64,000 nt of DNA. Source: Platanthera guangdongensis (Eukaryota; Streptophyta; Magnoliopsida; Asparagales; Orchidaceae). This document shows, piece after piece, positions 1 to 12,118 of the stretch. Position 1 is the stretch's first letter, and each line of letters opens with the position of its first letter. Position numbers and translations under genes: made by a program. The notes beneath the pieces are model-generated. The model ran no database searches and was not told the origin of the DNA. It worked only from the letters and a program-made list of their open reading frames with translations. Where the stretch lies: positions 48,126,261 through 48,190,260 of the forward strand of contig CM077150.1 in assembly GCA_039583875.1 (NCBI GenBank), given 5' to 3'.

Positions 1-2356
1 GGGCAGTAGGAGGTAACTTTCCCATCTTAACCTTTCTTCTATACGGCACAATGGCTTCTTGCCTGTTCTCATGCTTCCTCCACTCCACATCAGAATACCA
101 TTTGCCTCTGTCCACAATATTGTCTTTGGAAGCCTTCCATGCAGTCAGAATGATATTCCTGGAGGTGGGGCTCCACTGTTCAAAGTCAGGCCTAAGTTCA
201 GCTTGCTCTCTGAATCTCTTTTTAGACAATTGGGCTTCTTGTTCTTTCTGCAAAGCTTCTTGTTCTTTCAGTATAGCCTCAGGCACTGGCTGAACTACTT
301 TTCCTATGATGACCTTCTGATTTCCCTCAGGTGGGCTATACATTGACTGTATATCTGCATGTATCATATCAAAGTCTGGTGGAGGATATATTACTTGAGC
401 AACTTCAGCTGGCTCCCCTCCAAGATATGCATGATTAATTCCAGACTCTGCAACATTATCATCATCACATAATGAAGGATATCCAAGGGTGGCTCTGATG
501 GAATTGGAAATCCACTTTGCATGATCAGAGCCTGCTTTGACTAACACCCTCTCCCCCTTTATGACTTCTCTAACAATGTGATCCCTCAGATCATCTTTCT
601 GAAATCTTATCTGTGCATCCAAATAGTTTACTCCATCCTTAAAGAAAGGTTTCAACCTTTGGAGTCTGTCAGTTATAGCCTTTTGAGAGTCTGCAATTGC
701 AGTTTTAACAGCAGTTAGGCTTTCTTGCAGTTGTTTGTCAAAAGTTTTTTGGCTTTTGCACTTTTTGTAGACTGTGCAGTGGCTATATTCTTTATCTCAG
801 TTACTATGGCATTATGTGAAGCTGTTAAATTATCATTCATCCTTAGCTGGTTCTCCAGAACATAGCCTTGCTTCACTTCAAATTCATCCACTTGAGCTTT
901 GATCTTCTCTTGATGAGTTGCTAGATAGACTACTGCATTTCCTCCCTTATGAAAGCAATCAGTCATCTCTTTCTTATTCAGATTCATCTCAAATATGATG
1001 GACTTAATATCTTGTGCAAGATCAAATTGTAGAGATTTATTCCGTTCATCTACATACTTTTTTATTGCTTGCCTTTGCTCATCCATCTTTATTTGTAAAG
1101 CCACCATCAGAGAACTGAAATTTGTTGATGGGGCTGGCTGTGGTGCAGGCTGTGGTGCTATTGTTTGTAAAGCTTTCTTATAATTCTAGCTCCTTCTTTT
1201 AAAGACTTGGAATTTCCTTTTCTTGGCTCTTGCAGCCTCTTCATCTTCAGAAGCAGATGTGCTTGCAATATCAACCCTGTCCTTTGGGCTTGGAGGCAAA
1301 TCCTTGTCAGTTCTAGGAACCTGCTCAGAATCCTTTGGCCTCTCAGGTTCCTTCCTTGCAGTTTCCTCAACAATAACCACATGCTCCCCCTCAACATGGG
1401 CCTTCTCCCCATCAGCAGCAGCACTTTCTTTCTCAAAGTCTGTTTGTAGAAGATCTGGGAATAGCTCTTCTGGGGTAAATTCCTGTTGAGTATGATGGGG
1501 TGGAGAATCTCTAATCTCATCAACCACTTGATCAGATACCATTTGAGAAGCAACAGATGTGTCTTCCATGACAACATCTTGGGGTTGACTAGGTGTCTGG
1601 GATTGCTGATTAACATGAGGTATTGAATCAGACAAAACATCATCCTCAATATGGAAATCTAATGCATTAATCTCAGTGATTACCTCAAGTATAGTGTGGG
1701 TAGCTTGTTCACTTTATAGTGGAGGTGGCTCATCCACAAGTAAGGGTTCCCCCTGGATGGAATCCTGGTGAATTGGGCTTGCTTGATGTAGCTCCCCCTG
1801 CCTTGGTGCTTCTTCTTGTCTTGCTGAAGATTGTCCAGCATTTCCAGTTGCTTCCTCATCAGGAGTAAAGACAACTTGCTCCTCAGAACTGCTTGATGAT
1901 TCTTGATCCACAGGGGCTGACTTCTTCTTCCTTTTCTGGGGTGTTACCTTCTCAGGAGTTGGCATTTCCTTGGTCAAGACCCTATCCCACCTAGAGAAGA
2001 TCCTCAAATCCATTCTTCTCATGTGGTTAATTTTGGATCCTGCAGCTTGGGTCATTATCTCTGGTATACAACCAGCTAGGTATAGACTAAGAATTCTACC
2101 CAAATTGGGCTTATTCATACTCTCTTTAATCTTATCAAACAAGACTGTAGCCCAATCAGTATTTAGTTTGAATATTATCCTTGTCATGAGGCTAAACATA
2201 TGAGCTGAGACTCAGTCATGGCCTCCAGACTTGCTCAGGATGACTTTGCCAACAATTTCAGATAGAAATTTGCCTTGGCTGTTCATTCCTTTCCTATTGA
2301 AAACAGAACCTATTTTCAGGTTGGAGTCCAATCCACACCATGTTAGTGCTTCTCTA
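1..2356 (-). pseudogene. Third ORF (aORF) of COP-2, broken, N-terminus and C-terminus missing
   Basis: Minus-strand frames at 1714-2199, 1186-1635 and 715-1107 align in order with the third ORF of COP-1 (22487-25326). Shared stretches include GRILSLYLAG, SKINHMR, IFSRWDRVL, PKDRVDIASTSASEDEE and KKEMTDCFHKGGNAVVYLA. A TGA interrupts the frame at 2212-2214, and further shifts lie near 1640-1710, 1110-1185 and 710. The open remainder, 1-710, still matches the COP-1 C-terminal half. Basic clusters and heptad-like stretches suggest a coiled-coil nuclear protein. I see no signal peptide or membrane segment. The right end is cut exactly where the GYP-1 LTR begins, at the EALTWCGLD equivalent. Function unknown; formally this is the slot called envelope-like in SIRE elements. 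Confidence 0.75.
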
Positions 2357-2896
2357 TGTAACACCCCCTATCCGTCGCATAGTATATAGCAGTAGGTCCG
2401 GCCGGGGCCCGACGCCGTATGCCACAGACAGACCGGGTGGTTACTCATGGAAACCATCCAACCAATCAACGTCCTACACAAAGCATTCTAGCGGAAGCAG
2501 TTTATAAAAGTTGTAACAAAGAACCCAGCATTAAAGCATGAATGTCCACTAACCCAAAATAGGAATGTATACAAAATACCAACAGTACAAGCCTTAAGGC
2601 CTTACAAATATGGTTCACTTGATATTACATGTTTTACAAACCACGGCACGCAGGTCGGTCATACATGAATAAAACAGTAAACACTTCCATTTAGGCCTTC
2701 AAGGGCCGGCTTCGCAAAAAGGGCTTTAGCCCGCTATTGACCGCTTGGTCCAGCAGCACCTGCAAGCAACAAACCACCGCACAGTGGCAAAACAAGGCAA
2801 CGGTCAGCAATGCTGACCAAATTATAACGATCCCGCCCCCAACTCGGGGCGGCGAAGCTCCTTCCCTGCATTTCATTAGCATAAGCGAGCAATAGG

Positions 2897-2904
2897 TATA
2901 TATA
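2897..2904 (-). promoter_or_regulatory. Putative TATA box of GYP-1 3' LTR
   Basis: TATATATA, downstream (in element sense) of the palindromic array. The same string is at 10098-10105 in the other LTR. No other good TATA was seen in this part of the LTR. No start site can be proved from sequence. Confidence 0.4.
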
Positions 2905-3956
2905 GCCATTTCATCACAGACGTTGGCTCGCACAGCCACACGCCCCGTGCTCTCAGGGCACATTCTCGGTGAACCGGTCGATGTCATGTCAATTAAAGCC
3001 ATAGACATTCCGGACTCACCACTGCCACTTTGACGGCCAAACCTATGAGCAAATTGTCTTCCTGGCCTGGGTCACGACAATTTAAGCCATCGACCACCGA
3101 AGACCCTAATCTATGCCAACGACAAGTGCCACGTGTCTTTAGGTCTCTTTAACCGAACGACATAGAACGGGTACGGTTCCATCTAACTCGTGCTCATATC
3201 GTAACGACAATTTAAGCCATTTGCGCGGGTCAAACTTCCACCGAGTCCCATTTCCATCACAATTCACATAACTCGGTTATGTTCAAGTTGGCTCTCAGGC
3301 CACCAAGTTGGCAAGATCTCGTATCCGCCCAGTTTTTCGGGTGCACCTTTGGGTTAGTCCCCAAGGCTCCCTGCTGCAAACTACCGCGTAGAAAACCCGA
3401 AAAACAACCAATAGCACGGAGTCTTCTCCGGCATTATGCAATGAAACATCACCGATCCAGACCAACATGTCCGGGTAGGCTTCACACATCATGCCTATGT
3501 CCGTTCTCGCTTACGGACTCTAAACAACGAGGACTTCACATATCTACCCGAAGGAACACCTCCAACTCTCCGCAAACTCGCGAGAGCGGGCTTCCTATGC
3601 AAAGAAAGAGAGCTACTCATGCTCAAGATGAGGATCGTTACCCTAGCGTTCCTCTTTGGCGCCATTGAAAAGTAATTGGATGAAAAGCACCGCACTAGCT
3701 TTACCTCCGTGGATCAGGAGTCGGCTCGCGATTTGGAGCTTCGAAGCTCCTCCAATGGCGGGATCTAGCTCCTTCTTCCTTCCTTGGCTCTCCTCTCTCT
3801 CTAAGGTTTTAGAAAGATAACACTTAAGAAAAGTGAGGGTTTCTAAGTCCAATCCCGGGTATATCCCTTCAGGAACAACCCTCAGCCGTCGGATCATCAG
3901 TTAAAGAAATGTACGGCTTTGATTCGGGACTGAAATGCCCAATCTGGACCGAACAC

Positions 3957-4612
3957 GGCCTGGCACACGTCCGTGTCCAGGGCCGTGTGCCTCATTCGCC
4001 GTCAAAATCGGCTCGCCTGGAACCTCACATGGGTATCAAACACGCCCGTGTTCGAGCTGACACGCCCGTGTTCCACCTGACATGGCCGTGTGGCCGGCCA
4101 TGTACCCCCATCATTTTTCCCCGAAAACAACCCGAGCACTGCACGGGTTCTAGGACACGCCCGTGACCTTACCCGTGTCACCTCAACACGCCTGGACCCC
4201 AGGCCGTGTACACGGTCTCGACACTCGACACTTCATCGAGCGAAGATCGTCGACCTGATGACACGGCCTTGGACACGCCCGTGTCCTAGGCCGTGTTCCT
4301 TGTCTCGACACAATGTCGAGACCAAAGTGTCGACTTCCCGGGACGAGTGTCTTCACGGGTTGACACGCCCTGCGACACGCCCGTGTCGCAGGCCGTGTGC
4401 CATGTCTCGACACTTCGTCGAATGCAGAGTGTCGACTTCGCGGCTAAGTGTCGACACGGGTTGACACGCCCTACGACACGCCCATGTCGTAGGCCGTGTG
4501 CCCAGTCTCGACACAATGTCGAGACCAAAGTGTCGACTTCCCGGCTGAGTGTCGACACAAGCTTGACACGCCCTGGGACACGCTCGTGTCACAGGCCGTG
4601 TGCCTGCTGCCA
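3957..4612 (-). repeat. Palindromic word array in GYP-1 3' LTR U3
   Basis: Dense mixture of ACACG-CC-CGTGT hairpin words, GGCCGTGT/ACACGGCC words, TCTCGACA/TGTCGAGA words and exact GTGTCGACAC (4448-4457, 4549-4558). The right part is a tandem repeat of about 102 bp: the TTGACACGCCC anchor recurs at 4360, 4461 and 4563. The array lies upstream of the TATA-like box in element sense. Confidence 0.85.
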
Positions 4613-4665
4613 GAACCCAAAACTGGCCCAAAATGTCGCCCGTCGCTCTTTTGAGTTTCGTGGCA

Positions 4666-7176
4666 TTACAACTCTCCCCCTCTTAAAAGAATTTCGTCCT
4701 CAAAATTACATAAATGAAAGACATGAACAAAACCAAAATTTGTACCTGAGCGGAACAACTCCGGATACTCGTCAAGCATAGTCTGCTCTCGCTCCCAAGA
4801 GAGCTCCTCACGACCGAAATTGTCCCACCGGACCTTGACCATCCTGATCTCTTTATTGCGTAGCTGCTTGACCTCCGAGTCCTCAATCCGCACGGGCCTG
4901 ACCTTTGTCGTCAACCCACTATCCACCGGTACTTGATCAACCGCGATCACTTGCGTAGGCTCTTGCACCGCCTTCCGAAGCACCGAAATATGGAATACAT
5001 CATGTAAACCACTAAGCTCCACTGAAAGCTTCAACCGATAGGCCGCTTCACCAACTCGCTCCAGGACCTCAAACGGTCCAAGGTACCTCGGGCCTAGCTT
5101 TTTCAATCGCCGCACCCGCAAGACACCCTTGAACGGCTTGATCTTTAAGTATACATAATCGCCCACAGCGAACTCCACGTTCCTGTGCTTTGTATTATAG
5201 CACTTAGCTTGCCGGTCCTGAGCGATAAGCAACCTCTCCCGAATGGTTCTCACCAAAGAAGTAGCATCATCCACTTCCGATCGCTTATACAACTTTGACT
5301 CACCCGTTTCTAACCAAGACAACGGCGTGCGACATTTTCTACCATATAGGGCCTCGAAGGGTGCCATTTGAATACTCGCTTGGTAGTTGTTGTTGTATGC
5401 GAACTCCACGAAATAAAGGTGGTCTTCCCATTGCTTTCCGAAATCCAAGACACACATGCGAAGCATGTCTTCCATAGTTCTATTGACCCTCTCGGTCTGC
5501 CCATCCGTTTGCGGATGGAAGGCTGTGCTGAACTTCAGCTTTGTTCCCAACATTTGCTGCACAAGCCTCCAATCATTGGACGTGAACCGCCCATCTCGGT
5601 CACTCACGATGCTGTGGGGCACACCATGAAGCCGCACTATGTTATCCACATAAATCTTTGCCAACTTCTCCACCGGATCATCCTTCCTATGCGGAATGAA
5701 ATGCGACACCTTCGTTAACCAATCAACCACCACCCAAATGGCCTCGTTCCCCTTTTGCGACCTTGGCAAACCGTGCACAAAGTCCATAGAGATGTCGTCA
5801 AATTTCCACTCCGGAATAGGAAAGGACTTAAGAAATCCTCCCGGCTTTTGGCACTCTGCCTTCACCAAGGCGCAAGTTTGGCACTTCGCTACGTAGAGCG
5901 CCACATCATTTTTCAAACCCGGCCACCAAAATAGTTTCTTCACATCACGGTACATCTTCGTGCTCCCCGAGTGAATCGAGTACTTGGTATGGTGTGCCTC
6001 GTACAACAACTCCACCTGCAAATTGCCCACACTTGGGACGCACAGACGACCGTCTTTCCAAAGTAATCCGTCCTCCACAACGAATTGGAGATTTGACCCA
6101 TCCAAAGCCTCTACAATGAACTGCTTCATATGAGCATCCATATCCAAAGCCTGCCGAATACGATCAGCCAGGTCATATTGGACTTCAGTCCAATTCAGAA
6201 CTGCTTCAGCACTTGATTGCCTGTCCACACAAACAATCTCCAGCGCCTCCAACTCTCGCACCAACCGCTCATCATGCACTGATAGCCAATTGGCTTGAGC
6301 TGGGGCTCGGCGACTCAGCGCGTCCGCAACCGCATTCCCTTTTCCAGGCACGTAGTGGATCTTGAATGTATAGTCCCCCAGGAACTCCATCCATCTACGC
6401 TGCCGCATATTCAGATCTTTCTGATCAATAAGATACTTCAGGCTCTTGTGATCGGTGTAGATATCAATCTTCACACCGTACAAATAGTGTCTCCACAGAT
6501 TCAAGGCAAACATCACGGCCGCTAACTCCAAGTCATGGACCGGATAGTTCCTTTCATGCACTTTTAGCTGTCTCGATCTATAAGCTATTACACTTCCGTA
6601 TTGCAGTAGCACGCAACCCAAACCGCTGCCCGAAGCATCACTGTAAATCTCATAGCCTTCGGTCCCACATGGCGAACTCAGCACCGGCGCCGTGGTCAAC
6701 CGACACTTCAACTCCTCAAAAGATCGCGCGCACTCCGGCGTCCAAACGAATTTATGCTCCTTCCTCGTCAAAGTAGTGAGAGGTAACGCTATCCGCGAGA
6801 AGTTCTCTACGAAGCGCCTATAATAGCCGGTAAGCCCCAGAAAACTCCGGACTTCCGCTACAGTAGCAAGCTCAGGCCACTCCCGTATCGCAACAATCTT
6901 CGCCGGATCCACAGCAATACCCTCTCTACTCACTATATGACCGAGGAACGCCACTGAGGACAACCAAAATTCGCACTTCGAGAACTTGTCATACAACTGA
7001 TTTCTCCTTAGCGTCTCCAAAACCAAATGAAGATGCTTGAAGTGATCTTCCTCACTTTGCGAGTACACCAAAATATCGTCGATGAAGACGATCACGAAAT
7101 GGTCCAAGTACTCCCTGAACGTCTTGTTCATCAAATCCATGAACACCGACGGCGCATTAGTCAGCCCAAACGGCAT
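4666..7176 (-). CDS. pol: GYP-1 pol, C-terminal part: RT (palm), RNase H, integrase, chromodomain-like tail
   Basis: 836-residue open frame. In order: RT palm with catalytic FIDDILVYS near residue 30 and [11 protein letters not shown]; RNase H with [10 protein letters not shown] and YTDHKSL, ending in ADALSRR; integrase with an HHCC zinc finger (HH...C-x2-C, KCQTC) and the D,D,E core ([19 protein letters not shown]); then a tail with [13 protein letters not shown] and a final [15 protein letters not shown], the chromodomain-like end of Tekay/Del elements. The frame ends 5 bp inside the LTR. The N-terminal half of RT is in another frame (7161-8150), the switch lying near 7170, so full pol is not translated by simple reading. 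All catalytic residues named are present. Confidence 0.9.
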   Translation of the reverse strand: MPFGLTNAPSVFMDLMNKTFREYLDHFVIVFIDDILVYSQSEEDHFKHLHLVLETLRRNQLYDKFSKCEFWLSSVAFLGHIVSREGIAVDPAKIVAIREWPELATVAEVRSFLGLTGYYRRFVENFSRIALPLTTLTRKEHKFVWTPECARSFEELKCRLTTAPVLSSPCGTEGYEIYSDASGSGLGCVLLQYGSVIAYRSRQLKVHERNYPVHDLELAAVMFALNLWRHYLYGVKIDIYTDHKSLKYLIDQKDLNMRQRRWMEFLGDYTFKIHYVPGKGNAVADALSRRAPAQANWLSVHDERLVRELEALEIVCVDRQSSAEAVLNWTEVQYDLADRIRQALDMDAHMKQFIVEALDGSNLQFVVEDGLLWKDGRLCVPSVGNLQVELLYEAHHTKYSIHSGSTKMYRDVKKLFWWPGLKNDVALYVAKCQTCALVKAECQKPGGFLKSFPIPEWKFDDISMDFVHGLPRSQKGNEAIWVVVDWLTKVSHFIPHRKDDPVEKLAKIYVDNIVRLHGVPHSIVSDRDGRFTSNDWRLVQQMLGTKLKFSTAFHPQTDGQTERVNRTMEDMLRMCVLDFGKQWEDHLYFVEFAYNNNYQASIQMAPFEALYGRKCRTPLSWLETGESKLYKRSEVDDATSLVRTIRERLLIAQDRQAKCYNTKHRNVEFAVGDYVYLKIKPFKGVLRVRRLKKLGPRYLGPFEVLERVGEAAYRLKLSVELSGLHDVFHISVLRKAVQEPTQVIAVDQVPVDSGLTTKVRPVRIEDSEVKQLRNKEIRMVKVRWDNFGREELSWEREQTMLDEYPELFRSGTNFGFVHVFHLCNFEDEILLRGGEL
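4671..4684 (-). promoter_or_regulatory. Polypurine tract of GYP-1
   Basis: On the minus strand AAGAGGGGGAGAGT lies directly before the LTR start TGTAATGCC, the usual priming site for plus-strand DNA synthesis. Confidence 0.85.
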
Positions 7177-8150
7177 GACCGTAACTCATAATGCCCGTAT
7201 CTCGTACTAAACGCTGTCTTCGGGATATCACTCTCCCTTATTCGCAGCTGATAGTACCCAGCCTTGAGATCCAACTTCGAGTATACCGTCGACCCGACTA
7301 ACTGATCAAAAAGATCATCAATCCGGGGGATCGGGTACTTGTTCTTCTCAGTCAGCTTGTTGAGCTCCCGATAATCAATACATTGCCTCAAGCTTCCGTC
7401 CTTCTTCTTAACAAAGAGGGCCGATGCGCTCCAAGGCGAAGAGCTCGGGCGCACATATCCATGCTCCAACAACTCTTGCAGTTGAACTTTCAGCTCCGCC
7501 ATTTCCTTAGGCGCTAGCCGATAAGGAGATCGTAACACAGGTTTTGCACCTGGCACTAGCTCAATCGTAAAATCTATCTCTCGTTGAGGCGGGGCTCCAG
7601 GAAGGTCTGCGGGGAACACATCAGGGTATTCCGATACCACTGAAATACTATCCAACGCGGGCTTCGGCTTTGCAACCTCCACTAGTGTAAAGAACAGTTC
7701 TGCTCCGGCACGAACCGCCTTCACCACCTGAAGAGCAGACATCAACGTCTTGCTCGACCCCTTTAAGCCCGTAAAAGTCGTTTCACGACTTGCTCCCAGC
7801 TTGACTTCCTTGCTACCGGAATCTATATGGGCCCGCTGATCCGAGAGCCAGTCCATGCCAAATATGACGTCGAACTCCACCAACGGAAGTAAAGACGCCA
7901 GCAGATCAAACTCCTGATTCCCAATACGAATCTTAACATCGCAGATCCTATCCGCTCGCATCGAACACCCATTGGGCAACAACACATCCAACTTATCCTT
8001 CGCCATCGAAGAAGGGACTCCGATGCGTGATATAAATCCTTCGGACAAGAAGGAGTGTGAGGCTCCCGTATCGAAGAGTGCTCGTGCCGGATTTTCACAA
8101 ATCAACACAAATCCTAAACAAGCAGTGGTAAGGTAACATGTGCATAACAA
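7161..8150 (-). CDS. pol: GYP-1 pol, N-terminal part: aspartic protease and RT fingers
   Basis: 329-residue frame. Retropepsin motif [11 protein letters not shown] near residue 27, then the long linker, then RT fingers with [30 protein letters not shown] and [13 protein letters not shown]. It loses frame just after GHYEL, where the next RT block begins in the 4666-7176 frame. This looks like a small indel near 7170. It is also out of frame with gag, whereas Tekay elements normally have one gag-pol frame, so a second shift is likely near 8160. Confidence 0.85.
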   Translation of the reverse strand: MLCTCYLTTACLGFVLICENPARALFDTGASHSFLSEGFISRIGVPSSMAKDKLDVLLPNGCSMRADRICDVKIRIGNQEFDLLASLLPLVEFDVIFGMDWLSDQRAHIDSGSKEVKLGASRETTFTGLKGSSKTLMSALQVVKAVRAGAELFFTLVEVAKPKPALDSISVVSEYPDVFPADLPGAPPQREIDFTIELVPGAKPVLRSPYRLAPKEMAELKVQLQELLEHGYVRPSSSPWSASALFVKKKDGSLRQCIDYRELNKLTEKNKYPIPRIDDLFDQLVGSTVYSKLDLKAGYYQLRIRESDIPKTAFSTRYGHYELRSCRLG

Positions 8151-8178
8151 GTATTTAAAGAAATCGATTTGCTATAAA

Positions 8179-9333
8179 TTAAACCGTACATGTCACCACA
8201 TCAGCCTGTTTGATGGCCTCCTGTTGGCCAAGATTGTAGACCCTTGGTTGGGCTGGAGCATAATGGGATGCGGTCGACTCCACCGCCTTTCCCTTCTCTT
8301 CATAAGTAGCTCCCGGCCTTCTCTCGGACTTAGGACGTCCGCTCCAACAGTCACGGGCAAAATGCCCCTTCTTTCCACAAGTAAAACACGCGCCCGGGGT
8401 CCGACCCGTAGTCGCCCCAGAAGCACCAGAAGGAGCTGGACCTGAAGTCCTATGCTTCTTGAAAGACCTCCGATAGCCGGACTTTGAAGTAGTCGGCACT
8501 TTAAATTCAGATTTCTTCTCACCCAAGCTTTTCTTTTCTTGTACATTCTTCATGTCCTTATCCAAGGACCGGGCAGTATTGACCAAGGTTAAGAAACCCT
8601 GCGTCATTGGCCCCGAAAGTAGTAATCTCAACTCATCTCTCAAGCCTTCATAAAAGCGATTAGTCTTGCACTCCTCATCCACGATGGTGGAGCTAGCATA
8701 ACGACTCAAACGAGTGAACTCATGGAGATATTCATCCACGCTCTTCTCACCCTGAACCAACTTCAAAAATTCATTTTCCAATGCTATCTTCTGCGTCGAA
8801 GGGAGGTATCTAGCCAAGAATAATCTCGAGAACTCTTCCATCGAGACATCACCAAGTTGCCTACCTCTCAATAAGTGTAGCTCCAATCCTTCCCACCACA
8901 TTCTGGCTTCACCGTCCAAAAGGAACGTAGCGATGGTGGTCATTTGCCACTCTTCCGTCTCCGTCGCTGTCATGACCCTCTTCACCCTGGAGAGCCAGTC
9001 TTCAGCCTGAGATGGGGTTCCTAACCCCGAGAATAACGGAGGGTTAAAGCTCATTACATGCTTAAGCTGCCTCTCAGTTGCCCTCCTTGGCACCACCGGT
9101 TCCATAACCACTTGCTCCACTCTTCTCGGCTCAGCCTCTTGAAGAGGTTCCTGCTCCATCACAGGAGCGGGCTGCTGCGTTTGCCTTGCAGGCTGCGCAT
9201 TTATCACGGCCAACACTACTTCAGCCACCAATCGAATATTCTCGGCCGACAGAGGTGTTGCAGGAGCAACATCCGGTGCACTACTAGCCTCAGAAACTCG
9301 GCGTTCTGACGTCCCAACACCACTTCTGGTCAC
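8179..9333 (-). CDS. gag: GYP-1 gag
   Basis: 384 residues starting MTRSGVG. Retrotransposon capsid region about residues 88-220 (FNPPLFSGLGTPSQAEDWL, MWWEGLE, FLARYLPS, SVDEYLHEFTRLSRYA). A CCHC zinc knuckle, CFTCGKKGHFARDC, near residue 320 fits C-x2-C-x4-H-x4-C. The length and layout fit Tekay gag. It forms the virus-like particle and binds the element RNA. Start chosen as the first Met after the leader; it lies 224 bp from the LTR. Confidence 0.88.
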   Translation of the reverse strand: MTRSGVGTSERRVSEASSAPDVAPATPLSAENIRLVAEVVLAVINAQPARQTQQPAPVMEQEPLQEAEPRRVEQVVMEPVVPRRATERQLKHVMSFNPPLFSGLGTPSQAEDWLSRVKRVMTATETEEWQMTTIATFLLDGEARMWWEGLELHLLRGRQLGDVSMEEFSRLFLARYLPSTQKIALENEFLKLVQGEKSVDEYLHEFTRLSRYASSTIVDEECKTNRFYEGLRDELRLLLSGPMTQGFLTLVNTARSLDKDMKNVQEKKSLGEKKSEFKVPTTSKSGYRRSFKKHRTSGPAPSGASGATTGRTPGACFTCGKKGHFARDCWSGRPKSERRPGATYEEKGKAVESTASHYAPAQPRVYNLGQQEAIKQADVVTCTV

Positions 9334-9557
9334 CTATAGTGGTACAAAACACCGTTAAGCGACCAAATAAATTGCAAACAATAATTATAGGAACACGCAG
9401 GTTCCTCAAACACAAGTATTTTCATTCCTAAGTGGACATTCATGGGTTCTTTTACCATTATATCGATGACGCACACAATGTGCGCACCACCCCTTAAAAA
9501 GAATTCGCCCACGAATTCATCTTAAGCCTGACCAAAACCAGTAGTCTGATACCAAAT
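9334..9557 (-). promoter_or_regulatory. GYP-1 untranslated leader with tRNA-iMet primer binding site
   Basis: On the minus strand TGGTATCAGAC at 9544-9554 is complementary to the 3' end of plant initiator tRNA-Met. It is separated from the LTR by 3 bases. The rest is the leader before gag; nothing else is recognised in it. Confidence 0.8.
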
Positions 9558-11808
9558 TGTAACACCCCCTATCCGTCGCATAGCATATAGCAGTAGGTCC
9601 GGCCGGGGCCCGACGCCGTATGCCACAGGCAGACCGGGTGGTTACTCATGGAAACCATCCAACCAATCAACGTCCTACACAGAGCATTCTAGCGGAAGCA
9701 GTTTATAAACGTTGTAACAAAGAACCCAGCATTAAAGCATGAATGTCCACTAACCCAAAATAGGAATGTATACAAAATACCAACAGTACAAGCCTTAAGG
9801 CCTTACAAATATGGTTCACTTGATATTACATATTTTACAAACCACGACACACAGGCCGGTCATACATGAATAAAACAGTAAACACTTCCATTTAGGCCTT
9901 CGAGGGCCGGCTTCGCAAAAAGGGCTTTAGCCCGCTATTGACCGCTTGGTCTAGCAGCACCTGCAGGCAACAAACCACCACACGGTGGCAAAATAAGGCA
10001 ACGGTCAGCAATGCTGACCAAATTATAATGATCCCGCCCCCAACTCGGGGCGGCGAAGCTCCTTCCCTGCATTTCATTAGCATAAGCGAGCAATAGGTAT
10101 ATATAACCATTTCATCACAGACGTTGGCTCGCACGGCCACACGCCCCGTGCTCTCAGGGCACATTCTCGGTGAACAGGTCGATGTCACGTCAATTAAAGC
10201 CATAGACATTCCGGACTCACCACCGCCACTTTGACAGCCAAACCTATGAGCAAATTGTCTTCCTGGCCTGGGTCACGACAATTTAAGCCATCGACCGCCG
10301 AAGACCCTAATCTATGCCAACGGCAAGTGCCACGTGCCTTTAGGTCTCTTTAACCGAACGACATAGAACGGGTACGGTTCCATCTAACCCGTGCTCATAT
10401 CACAACGACAATTTAAGACATTTACGCGGGTCAAACTTCCACCGAGTCCCATTTCCATCACAATTCACATAACTCGGTTATGTTCAAGTTGGCTCTCAGG
10501 CCACCAAGTTGGCAAGATCTTGTATCCGCCCAGTTTTCCGGGTGCACCTTTGGGTTAGTCCCCAAGGCTCCCTGCTGCAAACTACCGTGTAGAAAACCCG
10601 AAAAACAACCAATAGCACGGAGTCTTCTCTGACATTATGCAATGCAACATCACCGATCCAGACCAACATGTCCGGGTAGGCTTCACACATCATGCCTATG
10701 TCCGTTCTCGCTTACGGACTCTAAACAACGGGGATTTCACATATCTACCCGAAGGAACGCCTCCAACTCTCCGCAAACTCGCGAGAGCGGGCTTCCTATG
10801 CAAAGAAAGAGAGCTACTCATGCTCAAGATGAGGATCGTTACCATAGCGTTCCTCTTTGGCACCATTGAAAAGTAATTGGATGAAAAGCACCGCACTAGC
10901 TTTGCCTCCGTGGATCCGGAGTCGGCTCGCGATTTGGAGCTTCGAAGGTCCTCCAATGGCGGGATCTAGCTCCTTCTTCCTTCCTTGGCTCTCCTCTCTC
11001 TCTAAGGTTTTAGAAAGATAACACTTAAGAAAAGTGAGGATTTCTAAGTCCAATCCCGGGTATATCCCTTCAGGAACAACCCCCAGCCGTCGGATCATCA
11101 GTTAAAGAAATGAACGGCTTTGATTCGGGACTGAAATGCCCAATCTGGACCGAACACGGCCTGGCACATGCCCGTGTCCAGGGCCGTGTGCCTCATTAGC
11201 CGTCAAAATCGGCTCGCTTGGAACCTCACACGGGTATCGAACACGCCCGTGTTCGAGCTGACACGCCCGTGTTCCACCTGACACGGCCGTGTGGCCGGCC
11301 GTGTACCCCCATCATTTTTCCCCGAAAACAACCCGAGCACTGCACGGGTTCTAGGACACACCCGTGTCCTTACCCGTGTCACCTCAACACGCCTGTACCC
11401 CAGGCCGTGTACACGGTCTCGACACTCGACACTTCGTCGAGCGAAGATCGTCGACCTGATGACACGGCCTTGGACACGCCCGTGTCCTAGGCCGTGTGCC
11501 TTGTCTCGACACAATGTCAGGACCAAAGTGTCGACTTCCCGGGACGAGTGTCGACACGGTTTGACACGCCCTGCCACACGCCCATGTCGCAGGCCGTGTG
11601 CCATGTCTCGACACTTCATCGAATGCAGAGTGTCGACTTCGCGGCTATGTGTCGACACGGGTCGACACGCCCTGCGATACGCCCGTGTCGCAGGCCGTGT
11701 GCCCAGTCTCGACACAATGTCGAGACCAAAGTGTCGACTTCCCGGCTGAGTGTCGACACATGCTTGACACGCCCTGGGACACGCCCGTGTCCCAGGCCGT
11801 GTGCCTGC
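9558..11808 (-). repeat. GYP-1 5' LTR, outer end truncated
   Basis: Direct copy of 2357-4670 starting TGTAACACC. It follows the other LTR until ...GTGCCTGC near 11808, then switches abruptly to copia integrase sequence, losing the ~60-bp tip with the terminal TG of the element strand. TATA-like TATATATA at 10098-10105. The missing tip shows post-insertion deletion with only 2-3 bp of junction homology. Confidence 0.88.
11158..11807 (-). repeat. Palindromic word array in GYP-1 5' LTR U3
   Basis: Second copy of the array at 3957-4612, with ACACG-CC-CGTGT, GGCCGTGT, TGTCGAGA and three exact GTGTCGACAC words (near 11547, 11648, 11750). Some words exact here are degenerate in the other LTR, so single words mutate while the array persists. 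Confidence 0.85.
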
Positions 11809-11990
11809 AATGCCATTTTCCTGAGGTGTTCTTGGTGAAGAAAATTCCTGAAATATCCCAAATTCTTCACATAGCTTTGTCATACTGTCAGACTGGAATT
11901 CAGTACCATGGTCACTTCTTATTTTGACCACTGTACTGTCTAACTCATTCTGAATTTGTTTGACAAAACTATAGAAGATACTAGGTGTTT
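11809..11990 (-). pseudogene. COP-2 integrase fragment (start of a further tandem unit)
   Basis: Minus-strand reading gives [31 protein letters not shown] and [13 protein letters not shown], the copia integrase core around its second D and E. It matches the first ~180 bp of the 2572-bp unit seen twice to the right, then ends at the truncated GYP-1 LTR. The frame runs on into the LTR without a stop, giving a long but meaningless ORF. Confidence 0.8.
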
Positions 11991-12118
11991 CAGTACCATG
12001 GTCACTTCTCTTAAGTGTCCACACATACTATCTAGATGTGTCGACACCATTTCTCTGAAATGTCGACACCACTTTTCTGTGTCGATACAGACAACTCTGT
12101 GTGTCGACACCATTTTAC
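11991..12118 (-). repeat. Tandem-unit junction plus post-pol spacer with GTGTCGACAC words
   Basis: In element sense: the spacer after pol with GTGTCGACAC words (several degenerate), then ~20 bp of integrase sequence (GTGACCATGGTACTGA), then a restart of integrase at AACACCTAGTA. The same arrangement recurs at 27737-27865 and 30309-30437, so it is the junction of a tandem amplification. Confidence 0.8.

Larger units (their letters stand above)
2357..4670 (-). repeat. GYP-1 3' LTR (2314 bp)
   Basis: Starts TGTAACACC and ends GGCATTACA on the plus strand, i.e. TG...CA on the element strand. It is preceded on the element strand by a purine tract. In element sense U3 is at the right: a palindrome-rich array (3957-4612) is followed by a TATA-like TATATATA at 2897-2904. 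The same unit is repeated at 9558-11808. Confidence 0.9.
2357..11808 (-). mobile_element. GYP-1: Tekay-like Ty3/gypsy chromovirus
   Basis: Two direct repeats of about 2.3 kb (2357-4670 and 9558-11808) flank minus-strand gag, protease, RT, RNase H, integrase and a chromodomain-like tail. LTR ends are TGTAAC/GTTACA in plus orientation. A purine tract adjoins the left LTR and a tRNA-iMet primer site adjoins the right LTR, giving the minus orientation. LTR copies differ by only a few substitutions per 100 bases by eye, so insertion is fairly recent. The right LTR lacks its outer ~60 bases and no target duplication is visible, so a deletion or recombination occurred after insertion. Confidence 0.9.

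Noticed and set aside
4183..4631. Arg/Cys-rich ORFs in the GYP-1 LTR array (4090-4781, 11203-11838) and GYP-2 (36707-37462)
   Set aside because: They occur in several frames of both strands of the same tandem repeat and reflect the ACACG/CGTGT words.
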